This document shows positions 49,501-61,696 of a stretch of DNA of 64,000 nucleotides, piece by piece. Each line of letters begins with the position of its first letter. The first letter of the stretch is position 1. Under the pieces are notes generated by a model, which searched no databases, had not been told where the DNA came from, and worked only from the letters and a program-made list of their open reading frames with translations. Made by a program: the position numbers and the translations under genes. Origin of the DNA: Archegozetes longisetosus (Eukaryota; Arthropoda; Arachnida; Sarcoptiformes; Trhypochthoniidae); assembly GCA_018873245.2 (NCBI GenBank), contig JAEMBT020000005.1, forward strand, positions 3,830,001-3,894,000, written 5' to 3'.

Positions 49501-52486
49501 CAGCAGATGATGTACAGCAACGTTCGCGTCAGAAGTCATGCTTTTTTCCATCTCTTTGATTTCGTTTCTGATGGTGTCTACTTCTCTGAGAGAAGTCATC
49601 AAACTGGATGCTGCGTTCAAATTATTTTGATGTTGTTTGAGTAGATTTAAGAGTTGCTGCCATTCATAAGAAATCTGTTGTTCTCTCTTTTTGATCTTAT
49701 CGCTACTATGGTAGTTGCCATCTATAAGTTCTTGAGCCATAACAGTCAGGCTCTGAAATCTTTCACTTCGAGCTAAAATGTCGGCACTAATGGCCTCGTG
49801 CTTTTTGACAGTTGCCTCGACTTGCGTCAAATTACTTCCATATCGCGGATCACTTAACACTTGAATCATTTCTTTCAGATATCCTTCTCGTAAAACACTT
49901 TTTCTTTCGAAACGATAGGCAAGATTTTCAAGTTTTTCTAATCGTAGCAGTTCTTCACGTAGTGCTACTTCTCGTCTATATTCAGCCTTTTCGAGAGCAG
50001 TCCAGGACTTTTGAATATCTTGAACTAATTTTCCTTCAGGCGGTACATATAATGGTTGTCCTAATGATTTCATTTTGGTTTGTATATTGAAAAGAAGTGC
50101 TTCGATTTCGCTTCTCTCCTTATATTTTGGCGGCTTTTCAATAGTTCGGTATTCTTTGAATTTGAGAAATTCTCTCTGAATTCCATCTAAAGAGTTGGCA
50201 AGTTTTCTATCATCGAGTTCGGCGATCTTCATTTGTATCCAATTTAATAAATTAGTAGTGAACAATTCGTAATTAAGTTGACTGCGATCGACATCCATGA
50301 GTTGCGCGATGATATTCGCTATTCTTCTTCCGCCTTTCATTTCACTATTCATTTTAGCAAAAGTGTGATAATAAGAGGAGACATAAGTCAAGATGGATTT
50401 CTCGTCAGGTTTAGCGGTGTCGACATCCTCTGCGTCTAGAAGTTTAGAAACGCCTAATTCTTTTTGAGCGACATCAAAGGCATTGTTTAGAGTTTCGATA
50501 TGATTTTGTGGATTTAAGGCACTATAATTAATAAGATCTGGACGATGAGCATGAATGAGAGCGTTGAAAGCCATTCCTGATCGCCAGCTTTGCGTGAAAT
50601 CTCGCACTTCAACGTAAGGATAACCAGTCGTTTTCCGTTGGCACCATAGAAGCAATGCTTCCTTTGCGTGCTTTTTCTCTGTGTTCTCTTCGTCCACTTG
50701 TATTTCTATGTCTTGAATTTGGAACCGCAAAATTATAGTCCATAGTAGACCCAAAATTAAACGTTTATTTCCATCTACTATATCCTCCGCTCCAATACTT
50801 TCTAACCTGACCTGAACGGACAATTAATTGAATTTGTTAATGAATTGAAGCAAATGGTTGTAATTGTTGTAATTAAAAAGCATCTAATTTGATACCTTTG
50901 TGTGCAGAAAAGCTAGACTTTTGTTGACATTTTCGATTTTGTGAACTCTCATTTTTCCATTATTAGGTTTTCCTAATTTTTCTCCACTTATAATTTCTAA
51001 AAGTTTCAATAGTTTTTTGCCATCTGCCAAATCAGTAAAGATGTCATCGACTTCCATTCGAGCCTTCAAAAGTAATATGAAATTGAAGATAAATTTTAAT
51101 TTGAGTTTTTATTATAACTTGCATAGTTGTGCTCAAGTATTGAAGCATTTGTTATAAATATATGAGATAAAAGTGATGAGAGAATATTTTATTCAATCTA
51201 ATTTTGTTTTATTTTTCAGTCTATCTTTAGAAATGTTCAAATATTGATATAATTTAAGGTTTTTTATATAGTGGTGTAAGTCTAACATAAGTCTAATGAC
51301 ATGAAATATGCTATTTATATACAGATAATATTTGTTTGAAAATGTTGTGTCTAACTCATTCAAAGTGGTTAATTTGATCTTCAATTTGAATAAGCATGGT
51401 TTGGGAAAATTAGATTTTTCAAAACAGATATACTGGTTCTTATACTGTCTAAAGGTTAAGTCTAAATGAATGAAACACTTGATGCATAGCAGCACAAATA
51501 CAGGAAATAAATTTAAGCTTGTTCAAATGAACAAACACTACGTTTTGCTGAATCAGATATAAAAATAAATTATGCAATACTATGACTAAAACACTATTGA
51601 GGGTATTATTCATTAATTTAAAGTATTATTAATTGACATTAAAATAAGTGTGCTATCAAAAAGTTGAAGCAATCAAAAAGTTGAAGCAGTCTAGAAATGT
51701 TGAAGGAATCTGAAAATGTTGAAGTAATCTAAACGTTGAGGCTATTTAAAAAGTTCAACTAATCTAAATAGTTTGAGCATTCTGATAAATTGGACCAATC
51801 AAATTTTAAATTAATGCTAACTCTTCTCTTTATCGTCTAATTGAGACTCCGGGTTTTAAAATTAAATTTGAAATAATTCTGACTGATAATCCTTTTTAGG
51901 ACCAATATCAATCATATTTTTTTAGTAATTCCCTGTTCTAGTTATCAAATTTTGTGCTCTAAACATGTTTTCTAATAAAGAATTTGATGCAAATATAAAT
52001 CAAGTTTATTAATGATTTCGATTTAATATTACGTAAAGTTTAAGTGGATTATGGACATTAACTAATGTTTTTATATTATATGATCGAAAACAGGTGTAAA
52101 GCAGAATAGAAATGTTTTTTGTTAACTTTATCTATATTTATAAATATGTTTCATTCATTTATTAGCTCTGTCTCTCTCTTTTATCTGCCTTTATGTCGCT
52201 CATCACTTTTGACTTTTTATAAACAAACTCATCAAAACCATGAACACTACCACTAATCGCTATGAAGACCTTCACAGTCTTTTAGCAAAATACATTCTAG
52301 GCTTCAATTCGATATTTGCCACAAAGCAAGAGTTCAATAAAATAGATAAAAGGCAAAGAGAAATACCTTCTGAAGAAATGAATTCATCCATTTGGTAAAA
52401 GTTTTCTTTTGAATATGTAATCGTTCTTCTTGAAGTGCTCTGATGCGTCCGTGCTCGAACTTATAACTATCTTCTCTTTGAGTCAT
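37598..52486 (-). CDS. kst: Beta-heavy spectrin (karst)
   Basis: Six exons on the minus strand: 52486-52367, 51063-50896, 50811-47699, 47626-39001, 38870-38676, 37821-37598; 4148 aa (fly karst about 4,100). It crosslinks actin under the apical membrane of epithelia with alpha-spectrin. Starts MTQRED, like fly karst. Two calponin-homology domains (about 25-255), spectrin repeats, an SH3 (about 845-900, ALYQFTGQDNF and DGFVPANYV) placed in an early repeat as in beta-heavy, then about 25 more repeats, a PH domain (about 3740-3840, RSWKAYYTVLCGQ), a Pro/Ser-rich stretch and a basic end (GVMGFFKRNK). Exon 4 is 8.6 kb. One frame slip sits at a T7 run, 46728-46734 (A7 on the coding strand); one more A gives 12447 nt, exactly divisible by three. 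I treat it as assembly error. The last two small exons are inferred from phase and splice sites. Confidence 0.95.
51064..52366 (-). other. karst intron 1
   Basis: A 1.3-kb GT-AG intron, AT-rich, with an 18-19-bp tandem repeat at 51652-51810. A 100-codon open frame at 51193-51495 has random composition. Confidence 0.7.
51652..51810. repeat. 18-19-bp tandem repeat in karst intron 1
   Basis: About eight diverging copies of a unit near AATCAAAAAGTTGAAGC. The first two copies are nearly identical and later ones drift. Confidence 0.75.
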
Positions 52487-54070
52487 TTTCATTAACTCAG
52501 GTTAAATTTAGTAATAATGCATAGCTGTTAAGGAAATAAATGCATAACAATGAGAAACAAATGCGTAACAATCAAAATATATACGTAAACTATAGTTTGT
52601 CTTAACAATGCATTAAACATGTAATAAATTATGAGTAGCTATGTGTATAAAATACATTATATAGTCTGGTATAGCATAATATATTTTAGAATAAAATATC
52701 GTGACCTATAAAATACTTATACCATCTCGACTTTTCGGGACTCTAATTTTTATTTTTTAATAGTCCTCCTATCTTATACTTCGATTGTATTATTGCCTGC
52801 ACGAAAGTGTTAGTCAACGCAAGTTTCTAAATGTTTACTTCAGTAAAACCCGATTAACTATGGATCTGAAAATCTATTGCCTATTGCCCTGAAACGAAAA
52901 CTTCATACCAAAGACTTCATACCTAAAGTTGATGCCTTAGAAGAGGCGGAACAAAAAAGTTTCACGTGGAATTTCAATTTGAGCCATTGGCAAAGGATAG
53001 TTTGCTTTAGAAAATTGTTTAATATTTATCTAACATTCAAATGACATAAAAAATAATGTGTAAAACATCCTTATATGGTATTAAATAATTTACTGAGATA
53101 GAGAGGTGACTATTTTCTAGAATTAAAACCGGACTCTTATTGAGTCTGATGCGATATAAAGCCGGAAAATATATGAAAAGCTTTTCTCTTCTATTTATAA
53201 GTTTATTATATGGTTTAATAATTGAATGCGATTCACGAATGGATGTGTGAAATTATAAATTAACATAATTGCATTCTCATGATTCTAATTATTAAAACAA
53301 TACTTTTCTATACTTTTTCATCCACATATATCCTACTCTTTCATACACTCAACCTTTCATCTAAACTCATTCTCATTCTTAGGCATAGTTAGCATTTAAT
53401 CCTTGAAATACAGACACGACCGATACAATAGATTGTCATGTTTCTAAATATTTTCTTAATTTCTAATACTGAAACCGGAATCTAATCCGTTCAAGTTATA
53501 AGTAGTTTATGATTGCCACCTGTTTTGTCAATGCGATTAGTTTGTAAATCTTTTGAAATGCTTTGCAATATATCTCTTGAAATAAATTACAAAATCCCTA
53601 ACAAAAATTATTATTATAGATAAGGCCAATGAAACAGCATTGAATGTAAATTTTTATTGAGACTAGTATCAACTGAAACAGTTGAGGTTGCAACATAAAA
53701 CCATTTGTAGATAAACGATTTTATGCAGATGTCTTTCTGAGAAACAATTGATCAATCCTATTATAGGCTAAAAAGCGTCTAATCTTCAACAGAAACAGAA
53801 AGCCTCAAATCAAAGTACAATATGCTAGAAAATCAATTTCATTTGAAGAGATGTTTCTTATTATCAATAGATTGAAAGGAGTAAATAATTAACGACAGAC
53901 TGACTCACCTGAAGCCAAGTTTAACAAACAGCAAACCTCATCAAATAACTGTGTAAGTATTACTAACTGGTTTGACCTTAGATTCTTGTGTACATCCTTT
54001 CCTGGAATATCACTAATAAAAAGCCGAATCGAGTCTCACACGTAACAAAAATACCGTTTGAAGTCACTCT
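52487..54070. other. Intergenic, karst 5' flank
   Basis: No gene seen. Contains the karst promoter; no clear core element. Confidence 0.5.
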
Positions 54071-54170
54071 GAACTATGATATATAAAAGTTGGTCACGGC
54101 TGTAACTGTTATATGAAAGTTGATCACAGCTATAACTGTTATATGAAAGTTACTCAGCTATAATTGTTGT
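54071..54170. repeat. 30-bp tandem repeat
   Basis: Three imperfect copies of a unit of about 30 bp, of type GTTATATGAAAGTTGATCAC followed by AGCTATAACT. Confidence 0.8.
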
Positions 54171-54479
54171 AATAATTTGAATAACATAATTGTATAGAAA
54201 TGGGCGAATAATTTTTTGCTTACGCCTTTGCAAATAACTCTAAGCCTCATAAAAATATTATGATAAGAGACTCCGAGAGATGAAGTATATTATCATTCCA
54301 TTTAGTTGAAACTATTCTCTACTATCAACTACACAGTGTTGATAACATATATGAGGGGCTTAGGTTCAAATAACTAAATCAAAACTTATTTCTATAGATA
54401 TGGCATAAACTCTAACTAACCATATTATACGTTTATTGTGTTTGTGCAGTAACCCTAATATACTAAATTACCCTTAAAT

Positions 54480-54615
54480 TTTTTACAATTTAGTTGTATA
54501 TATTTTTACGATCCAGTTGTATAAATGTTTTCTATCATTCACTCGTATATATGCTATTATTCAGTCATATACTCTGTTATTTGGTCGTATATACGCTATC
54601 ATTCAGTTGTATATC
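54480..54615. repeat. About 22-bp tandem repeat
   Basis: Five to six imperfect copies of a unit with CATTCAGTCGTATATACGC. It opens a spurious reading frame (54494-54679). Confidence 0.75.
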
Positions 54616-55518
54616 TTTTTTATCTATATTTACGATTAATATTCCATTAAAAATTAGCACCTCAATTCAATTTGACTGAAAACAAGTAAAGTACCAATGC
54701 ATTGAGTTATCACTGAGGTGATCATTTTTCAAATATCACATGTCATCTATATTGTCTAATATAAGTAGGTATTTGAAGTATTCTAAGTGTGAAATGCCAA
54801 TTAACATCAGTTTTTTCAATTGTAGAACTTATCATATTAATTATCGATAAAAGCTATCGCATATTTTCCCTGTTTACGTAATTGTTAGCTATGATAAGTT
54901 TACATATTTCAAGCTACACCAACTCGAAATATTTTTAGGCTATACCAACTTTACATGTGTTGACTCACAATCCGGTCTTAACAATACTTGGCTTCAATTT
55001 ATCGCAAATGACTGTCAAATGCAAACTAGCTCTCACAACATTTTAGATTTAATGTAAATAATAGGATTGAAGGTTTATTTGAATGTCCAAAGGCTGGATA
55101 ACATAACATAACAGTACACACCCAATAGAAAAATTGTTCAAACTTTTAATGCTAAACACGCTCTCGAGTCATATTGAGTTAGTTTACTATGGCTTATATC
55201 TAGCACTACAATAGCTTTTAATTTGACTTACGTTTTATGATTGCAGATAACAAACACATTGAACTGATCTTTGAGCAAATTGTCATTTGATCACATTTGG
55301 ACACATAAACAATACTATTAAATTAGGAGTTATGTCAATTCAAAATCCAATCTAAATTGAAATAATGGCTCATAACTACTGAGGAATGAGTAGAAGTGCC
55401 ACTTATATCATACATGAGAATATAGTGGCGATGTGCCGAATCAACCGCCAACTGAACGCTTGTTGGGCTGAAGGCAAGAGCTGATTATGATGCCTTCTCT
55501 GCTAACGTCACACTAAAT
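54616..55518. other. Intergenic
   Basis: AT-rich, nothing recognised. Confidence 0.5.
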
Positions 55519-55662
55519 GCTTTAGAACCGCTCTAGGCTTACAACTACTCTCAGCTCAGAACTACTCTAAGCTTACAACTTCTCCGAGCTTACGACTACT
55601 CCAAGCTTACGACTACTCCGAGCTTAGGGACTACTCTAAGCTTTGAACCACTCTAAGCACAC
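55519..55662. repeat. 17-18-bp minisatellite
   Basis: Eight copies of a unit near GCTTACGACTACTCCGA, with single-base differences and each containing an AGCTT-like step. GC content is higher than the surroundings. Confidence 0.85.
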
Positions 55663-56864
55663 CCCACTTGACGAATACAGAAATGCCTCCAGGCATCAGT
55701 TCAGTCTTTACTCTCTAGGAATCTCGTTCGACTACCAAACAGCGCAAATATCTGCTTCTCTATTAATGAATACCTCTGTCATTTGCGTATTGATGTAATC
55801 AACTTCTTAACCATTTACAGTTGCCGTCTATGTTATTGTCAATAAGTTTGTTATGATTCGTATTCAATTTATAACTCTGTTTTTACTTTCAAACTTTTTA
55901 GCACTTCATGTAAACTTCTATAGTTCTCGAATATCATATTTAATTATCGTCTTCAATTATCATCCTAAACCACTTTATAATTATTCAAATAGAAAAATAA
56001 TCCCATAAATATTTTATGATTGCTTGACGGAAAAATTTCAGAAACACTCAACGCATGTTTAAGTTATTTCATCCTTCAATTTTATTAGACAAATATTTAT
56101 TTCAGTTTATTTTTCCAAATATATAATCAATGCTGTTTCACGTTTCGTTGATCAGCGCAAAACTCTTTTCAAATTATTGTACTGGCAATGATTTCGCAAT
56201 AATCTATTGTAATTTAAAGGTTAAATGCATTGTCACTTAGCATCGTGTCCTGTATACTGTACTATGTGTAACACACTGCATTCTTTTGCATAAATCTCCT
56301 CTAAAATCTACATCAAATCTACTCAGTTTTTACCCAATTCTAACCAATTCGAACTTAAAGCTTTAAGATCTATAATTGATTGATATGAATGTAGTTACGG
56401 TAGAATTAAGTCAATAGAGTGATAGGCTTAAAACTTAGTGAGCCTAACATTCTTGAAGTTAGACATCGTGAGTGTTATAAGCTTATCGCGTCAAGTCTTA
56501 AGGGATTAAAACAAAATAAACATTTTTACTTTATCACATCTTCCAACTACACAGTAGTAAAATATATTTTTGGACAAATTTACATCAAATATATCCTTAA
56601 TTTATAATTAGTTTTAGTACAGTTTTATAACTGTATAAGCAATGTAACTATATAATTAAATAACAATTTTTGTGCAATTATCAGAATTTCTATTCTAAGA
56701 ATGGGTAACAATAAAAACATCTTTTGTGCTAACATTTCGAAATAAGTAATAAATTTGGTAAAAAACCTAATCCAAAATATTTCATGTAATTATCGCAGAT
56801 TTCAACATTAAAGTCATGATATAGACATCAGATAACAACTAAAATCAATAAGAAGTAGATATAA
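55663..56864. other. Intergenic, CHP1 3' flank
   Basis: No gene seen. The last few hundred bases will be the CHP1 3' UTR. Confidence 0.5.
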
Positions 56865-57508
56865 TCAATGAAGAAATCTTATGCTCATCTTCTCCTCGAC
56901 ATCAGTTCGCTCTAGAGTTTTACAAAACTCCTCAAAAGTTATGCATTGGTCACCATCTTTGTCGGCTTCCATAATAGTTCGATCGGCGATATTAGACAAC
57001 TGTTCGGTTGATATATTCGATCCGACCATCATGTGCAAAACGGCCAACAGCTCCTCGCGTGATATCTTCTGGTCGTCATCCAAGTCATACATTTTAAATG
57101 CAAATCTAAGTTTCTCTTGACGCGAATTCAATTTGTTTTCTCTATTCTTTTTGGTTGGTCTGAAACGCGCCAAAACTCTCATAAATTGTCTGAAATTCAG
57201 TCTCTCTTCGTAGCCATCGGTCTCGGCAAAGAACGCCTGAACGATGCGATCGCCCAGTGGATTGATGGCCAGCTCTGGAATGCGCAGAAAGTCTTCGCGT
57301 GAAAGTGTTCCGTTGTCTCCTTTGTCCAAGCTAGTAAATCGACTGTACAGACGCTCGATTTGCGACGGACTGACTGTTGGGACAATCAATTATAATAAGC
57401 ATTAAAACAATTGTTTGATGCCATCAGTGGTCATATCTTACATCCTGTCTCCATCTGAATGGCTCCGATCTCCTCGTCCTGAAGCATAAGCGATGATTTG
57501 TTGCCCAT
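56865..57508 (-). CDS. CHP1: Calcineurin B homologous protein 1
   Basis: Two exons, 57508-57442 and 57373-56865, give 191 aa (human 195). CHP1 is a myristoylated EF-hand protein that binds Na+/H+ exchangers and acts in trafficking and pH control. MGNKSS at the start is a good myristoylation site. The N-terminal EF pair is degenerate; DLDDDQKISREE (EF3) and DKDGDQCITFEE (EF4) have full Ca-binding loops. SLDKGDNGTLSREDF and the end VEEKMSIRFLH are near-identical to human. The junction ETG-F falls across a T/TC split codon, and the donor is GTAAGA. The family assignment is firm; CHP2 is vertebrate-only. Confidence 0.97.
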
Positions 57509-58021
57509 TATTTAAAGCACTCGATCTCTAATACCTTGAATAATAATAATAATGAACTAAAATATTAATTAGTAATAAGTTAAAACTTAATTTAATTGAG
57601 ATTGTTTCATACGTATTACTAGTCAATTGATAGTCAAGGTATTGATATTTCTATTCCTACGCATCTCCTTATTATCCAATTATATCCCTTACTTTTATGC
57701 TTTTAGGTTTGCCGCCAAATATGAAACTTATCTCTTTTTTCATCTTTTTTCTTCTATTTAATCTCTTTTTCAACCTTTCTTTTTAATTAATTCTGCAAAT
57801 ATTTCACAATTCAAATCGATTTCTTAGATGATAAGATTTTAAAGAATAAGATATGTCGGATAAAAGTTTAGGAACCGCTGATATGCATAGTTACTTCAAT
57901 CATAATACTAATATCATGAAATGATATTTAAGAAATGGTCAATGCTTAAATCAATAAATAACTCATATCTTCAAGTTCTATTAAAAAACTAAAATTTATT
58001 ATCATTTTCAAAAATAAATAA
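57509..58021. other. Intergenic, CHP1/NEMF
   Basis: 513 bp between CHP1 5' and NEMF 3' ends on the same strand. AT-rich, with pyrimidine-rich stretches near 57725-57785. No gene. Confidence 0.55.
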
Positions 58022-60937
58022 TCATTTCTTATTTTTAACAGAATTAAGATTCGAAGCAGTAATTTTAACTTTTGGAGGCATGTTCTTTGATATATCTTGA
58101 TCTTTGACAGCCTTAAGCATATCTTTTTCTCTTTCAGTGGCAGTCTTCTCACGTAGAAACAATTGAAGGGCCGTTTTGGCAGCTTTTCCGCGTCTATTCA
58201 TTCCGGGCAATACTTTGACTTTATATTTATAGTTATGCATTGAGAGATAGGGAGCGCAGACTGGTATTGCAAATAATAAATTGTCATCAGCTAATGGAAG
58301 TCCTGTTAATGATTCAGTTACTTTCACATCATCTGACTGTCCAACTGTCGCTTCTTCCTCCTCGTTTTCTTCTTCTACTTGTTCAACTATTTCATTGTTT
58401 TGCTGATTATCATCCACTGCTGAAACTTCTAAATCTTGCTTATTAAGCTTTTCCGTTAAATCTTTGATGTCGCTCTCTAGATTATTCTTATTAGTATGCT
58501 TTTCTTTATCAAATTTATTATTTTTAGTTTCATTCAAAGTATTTTTAGCATTTTTTCCATCTTTCTTAGAAACCGAATGTCCGAGAATTGACATTCTTAG
58601 TTGTCTTTCTTCTTCGTCTTGGTCTTTATATTTCTCTTTTATCTTCTTTAGCTTTGATCTTTGTCCGCGCTTTAATTGTTGAGGTTTGTCTGATAGTCCA
58701 TTTTTCTCATTCTGTTGTACTTTTTCTGCTTCATTCTTAGTGTCTTGTGGTTTTTGTTTGGCTTTTTGAATTTGTTTTTTTCGCGGTTCTTTTGACTTAA
58801 CAATAGTAGGACTTTCATCAGTAAAACTAACTTTTTCTTCATCTTTTTCTTTGAGTTCTATTTCCAATTTAGGTTTAGTGTCAGGAAAACGCATTTCTTC
58901 GTTATCATCTGATTCAGAATCACTTTCACAAACAATTTCTTGTTCATTAATAGATTCATTTTCAGGATTAGATGAAACAGATTCCGATTCCGAAGCGATA
59001 TGTTGTCTTCTCGTATTGCGATGTCTTTCAGTACTTTCTTCGTCTAATTTGAAAATAAATCCAAAGCCCATGACCAAATGAGAAAGTGGTAAATAATTTT
59101 TCTTTCCTCTGATCATAAACGATCCGACAGTTAGATATTCTCCAGTCGGAGCAGTTTTGGAAACTTGATTGGGGTACACCCAAAAAGCGCTGGTGATGGT
59201 CTTCGCATCCCAGGAGGCACTGTAACAAATAGCCATATCTCCAGCTTCGCTAAGAGTCTTGGGAGGTATTGGTAGGGATGGATTACTATTCTTGATCACC
59301 ACAGAAGTTGCTCCGTGAAGGTCTGCGTGAACATACAGATCATGCGCTTTCATATACCTTTTGACAATCATTTCGTTTTGTTGGGCATCTCTTCCAGCGA
59401 TCACCAAGTAATTGTCCGAACTTATAAACCACAGAAACTTTTCAAACCACAACACTTTTCTGGCTTTTGTGATACTAGTTTTGACGGCTACTTCTTTGAG
59501 TGTTTGCATGGCCTTTCTCTCGGCACTCTTGAAGGCTTTTGTGGAGCTCTCGATGGTTTTCTGTTCCTTTTTAGCAGCAGTTCGCTTCATGTCGTAATAT
59601 TTTCGAACGTTTGCGTGCGCTGACAGGTCAATGTCTATATCAACCAATGCAAAATCATTGCCGTCATCGTAAGGATCGGATAATTTCATTGTAAAGCTAT
59701 TTTTGTCCAATTTTAAACTAGTGATACAACTGGCTACCGGATCTTCTTGTGCTTTCGCATCATCTATCAATTCTTTGATATCTGTCCACGAATATTGATT
59801 GGCGATAGCACTTCTCAACACTAGCAATGCTTTCTCAACTAATTCGCTATTACTTTCAATAAGTTTCGCTTTGCGAATGTCTGCTTCTTGTAATTTATTT
59901 AGCTCTTCGATTCTTTTTTGATGGTCTTTTTTGATGTTTTCCAACTTTTTCATCGCCTCCTTTTCCTGATGTAACGCTTTTGAATCAATTTTTTGTCCCT
60001 CAATACTCGAAAAAAAGATATCGACTGCTTTGTCGAACAATTCCATTTCAATGAATCCCTGTTTGGTGTCTTTGGAGTCTTTGTGTTGGTTGAATAGAAA
60101 CGGATGGAATTCCAAGTAAGAAACAACATCGGAGTTCGGTTCACCGATTCGTTTCTCAACTTTTTGGATAATAAAACCTTTGGAAGAGTTCGTAATATTT
60201 GTCATAATATCATGTGAAAGTTGCAAAGCACTCTGAATATCAGCGATAGCTACTTGTTGTTTATTTAATTTCAAATTATTGGCTAATCCCAATTCGATGA
60301 ATGAATGTTCGAGAAGAGCAGAACCATAAATTACATGCGGATTAAGAATTTTTCTCAGGTTATCGCCATCCTTTGCCTTGTCTATAATTTCTTGTAATTC
60401 ATTTTCGGTCAATACTCGAAAATCTTTTTCACTCATTGCGCATTCAATCGGATATTTCTCTCTAACCACAAGATTCACGTCTTCGTCAGAGCCTAATTTT
60501 CGTGGTCGAAGAATATTCAAAATAATGTACTGATAATCAGTGATGACCACATTTCCTCTGTCGTAAAGTTCAAGAATGACGTGATATGAGGCTTCATTTG
60601 AGCCAAACTTCAAATCAATAATACGATCGACACCTAATTGTTTGATAGATTCGAGTCTTTTATTTTTGAGATGTTTCCTTAACTTCATTGTGAATCCATT
60701 TGGATTATTATTCTTTGGCCACTCGTATTCGGTCGAGTGAATGCGAATTCCAGATTCAATTAAAAGCATTTGTTTAAGACTGTCTTCAGTTTTATTTTCA
60801 TTTGCAGTTTTAGCGAATTTAAACAAATAAGTCTTGTGGTCGATGTCATAGACCTGATTGACTCGCATCCCACTCAACTGATCATTCAGTTGTGGTATAA
60901 TTGACATTATGTCTAATGTCGTAAATCTGGTCTTCAT
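58022..60937 (-). CDS. NEMF: Nuclear export mediator factor / Rqc2 (ribosome quality control)
   Basis: A single-exon gene of 971 aa with no frame interruption. NEMF (Rqc2, fly Caliban) binds 60S subunits with stalled peptidyl-tRNA, recruits Listerin and adds C-terminal tails. NFACT-N (about 1-300) keeps the residues needed for tail synthesis in yeast Rqc2, Asp9 and the DR pair (Asp104, Arg105 in GVDRIIDLKFG). A coiled-coil region follows, then NFACT-R (about 500-620, WFISSDNYLVIAGRDAQQNE and HADLHGATSVVIKN), a long acidic and Lys-rich linker, and NFACT-C (about 880-955, AIPVCAPYLSMHNYKYKVK). The start MKTRFTTLD matches the family. Confidence 0.97.
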   Translation of the reverse strand: MKTRFTTLDIMSIIPQLNDQLSGMRVNQVYDIDHKTYLFKFAKTANENKTEDSLKQMLLIESGIRIHSTEYEWPKNNNPNGFTMKLRKHLKNKRLESIKQLGVDRIIDLKFGSNEASYHVILELYDRGNVVITDYQYIILNILRPRKLGSDEDVNLVVREKYPIECAMSEKDFRVLTENELQEIIDKAKDGDNLRKILNPHVIYGSALLEHSFIELGLANNLKLNKQQVAIADIQSALQLSHDIMTNITNSSKGFIIQKVEKRIGEPNSDVVSYLEFHPFLFNQHKDSKDTKQGFIEMELFDKAVDIFFSSIEGQKIDSKALHQEKEAMKKLENIKKDHQKRIEELNKLQEADIRKAKLIESNSELVEKALLVLRSAIANQYSWTDIKELIDDAKAQEDPVASCITSLKLDKNSFTMKLSDPYDDGNDFALVDIDIDLSAHANVRKYYDMKRTAAKKEQKTIESSTKAFKSAERKAMQTLKEVAVKTSITKARKVLWFEKFLWFISSDNYLVIAGRDAQQNEMIVKRYMKAHDLYVHADLHGATSVVIKNSNPSLPIPPKTLSEAGDMAICYSASWDAKTITSAFWVYPNQVSKTAPTGEYLTVGSFMIRGKKNYLPLSHLVMGFGFIFKLDEESTERHRNTRRQHIASESESVSSNPENESINEQEIVCESDSESDDNEEMRFPDTKPKLEIELKEKDEEKVSFTDESPTIVKSKEPRKKQIQKAKQKPQDTKNEAEKVQQNEKNGLSDKPQQLKRGQRSKLKKIKEKYKDQDEEERQLRMSILGHSVSKKDGKNAKNTLNETKNNKFDKEKHTNKNNLESDIKDLTEKLNKQDLEVSAVDDNQQNNEIVEQVEEENEEEEATVGQSDDVKVTESLTGLPLADDNLLFAIPVCAPYLSMHNYKYKVKVLPGMNRRGKAAKTALQLFLREKTATEREKDMLKAVKDQDISKNMPPKVKITASNLNSVKNKK

Positions 60938-61696
60938 TTTTGTTTGACTGTCACTAGAGTTCGGTTATGATAGAAATATTAATTTTTTCGTCTATTTGTT
61001 AATAACGTATAGAATACGTATTAAATTTGTCTCACAATATGTAAACAGTCGTTGATCTGCCTTTAAATTACATGGCAACGTAGCGCCTAATGGAGTCTAT
61101 TTCCATAACTACCGTTGCTCTCAGAGCATAACAACTGTTAGGTTCGTCTTTCTAAATTTAGACATGAGCTCAACTTTAGACTTTTCAATCATAACTTTGA
61201 TCAATCGTAGGTTCTCTTCAATTATTACTACAATTACATTATTCACTGTGAATTGACGATTATGTAAGATTTTAGACATAGAATGGATTGTTTGAATTTC
61301 CAAATATGGCTTTTATAGGTTTAGTTTAGAAACTTTTTTCTTGATTGCAAAACTTTGCAAAACTCTTTGCAATCACATATCTCTTAACCCTAACATTCTC
61401 AACTATCATTCATGTAGTCCTGAAAAATTTGTTTATAAATGAATTTTATTTAAACACAAATGCTCTTTGATTGTTTACATAATTAGCTCAACTTTTGTAA
61501 ATGATTTGATGAGAAGCTACTTAAAAAAACTCTTGAGCGGCTTATCACAGTTTTCGAACAAATTTCAAACAGTTTACATAAAACTTAATGGATGGATTGA
61601 GTTGAAGTATTTTCGTGCAATTAATTGTTGTATTTGGCAGATGATTCAGTTTTAAATAAGGAAATAGTTATGTTTCCAAAACTGTTAATTATGCTA
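60938..61696. other. Intergenic, NEMF 5' to METTL4 3'
   Basis: No gene. NEMF promoter and METTL4 3' UTR are expected here. Confidence 0.5.

Noticed and set aside
51193-51495. 100-codon minus-strand frame in karst intron 1
   Set aside because: It lies wholly within an intron with firm flanking exons and has random AT-rich composition.
54494-54679. 61-codon frame rich in Ser, Phe and Leu
   Set aside because: It is produced by the 22-bp tandem repeat, not by a gene.
61467-61655. 62-codon frame between NEMF and METTL4
   Set aside because: Random composition, no motif, and within the expected 3' UTR of METTL4.
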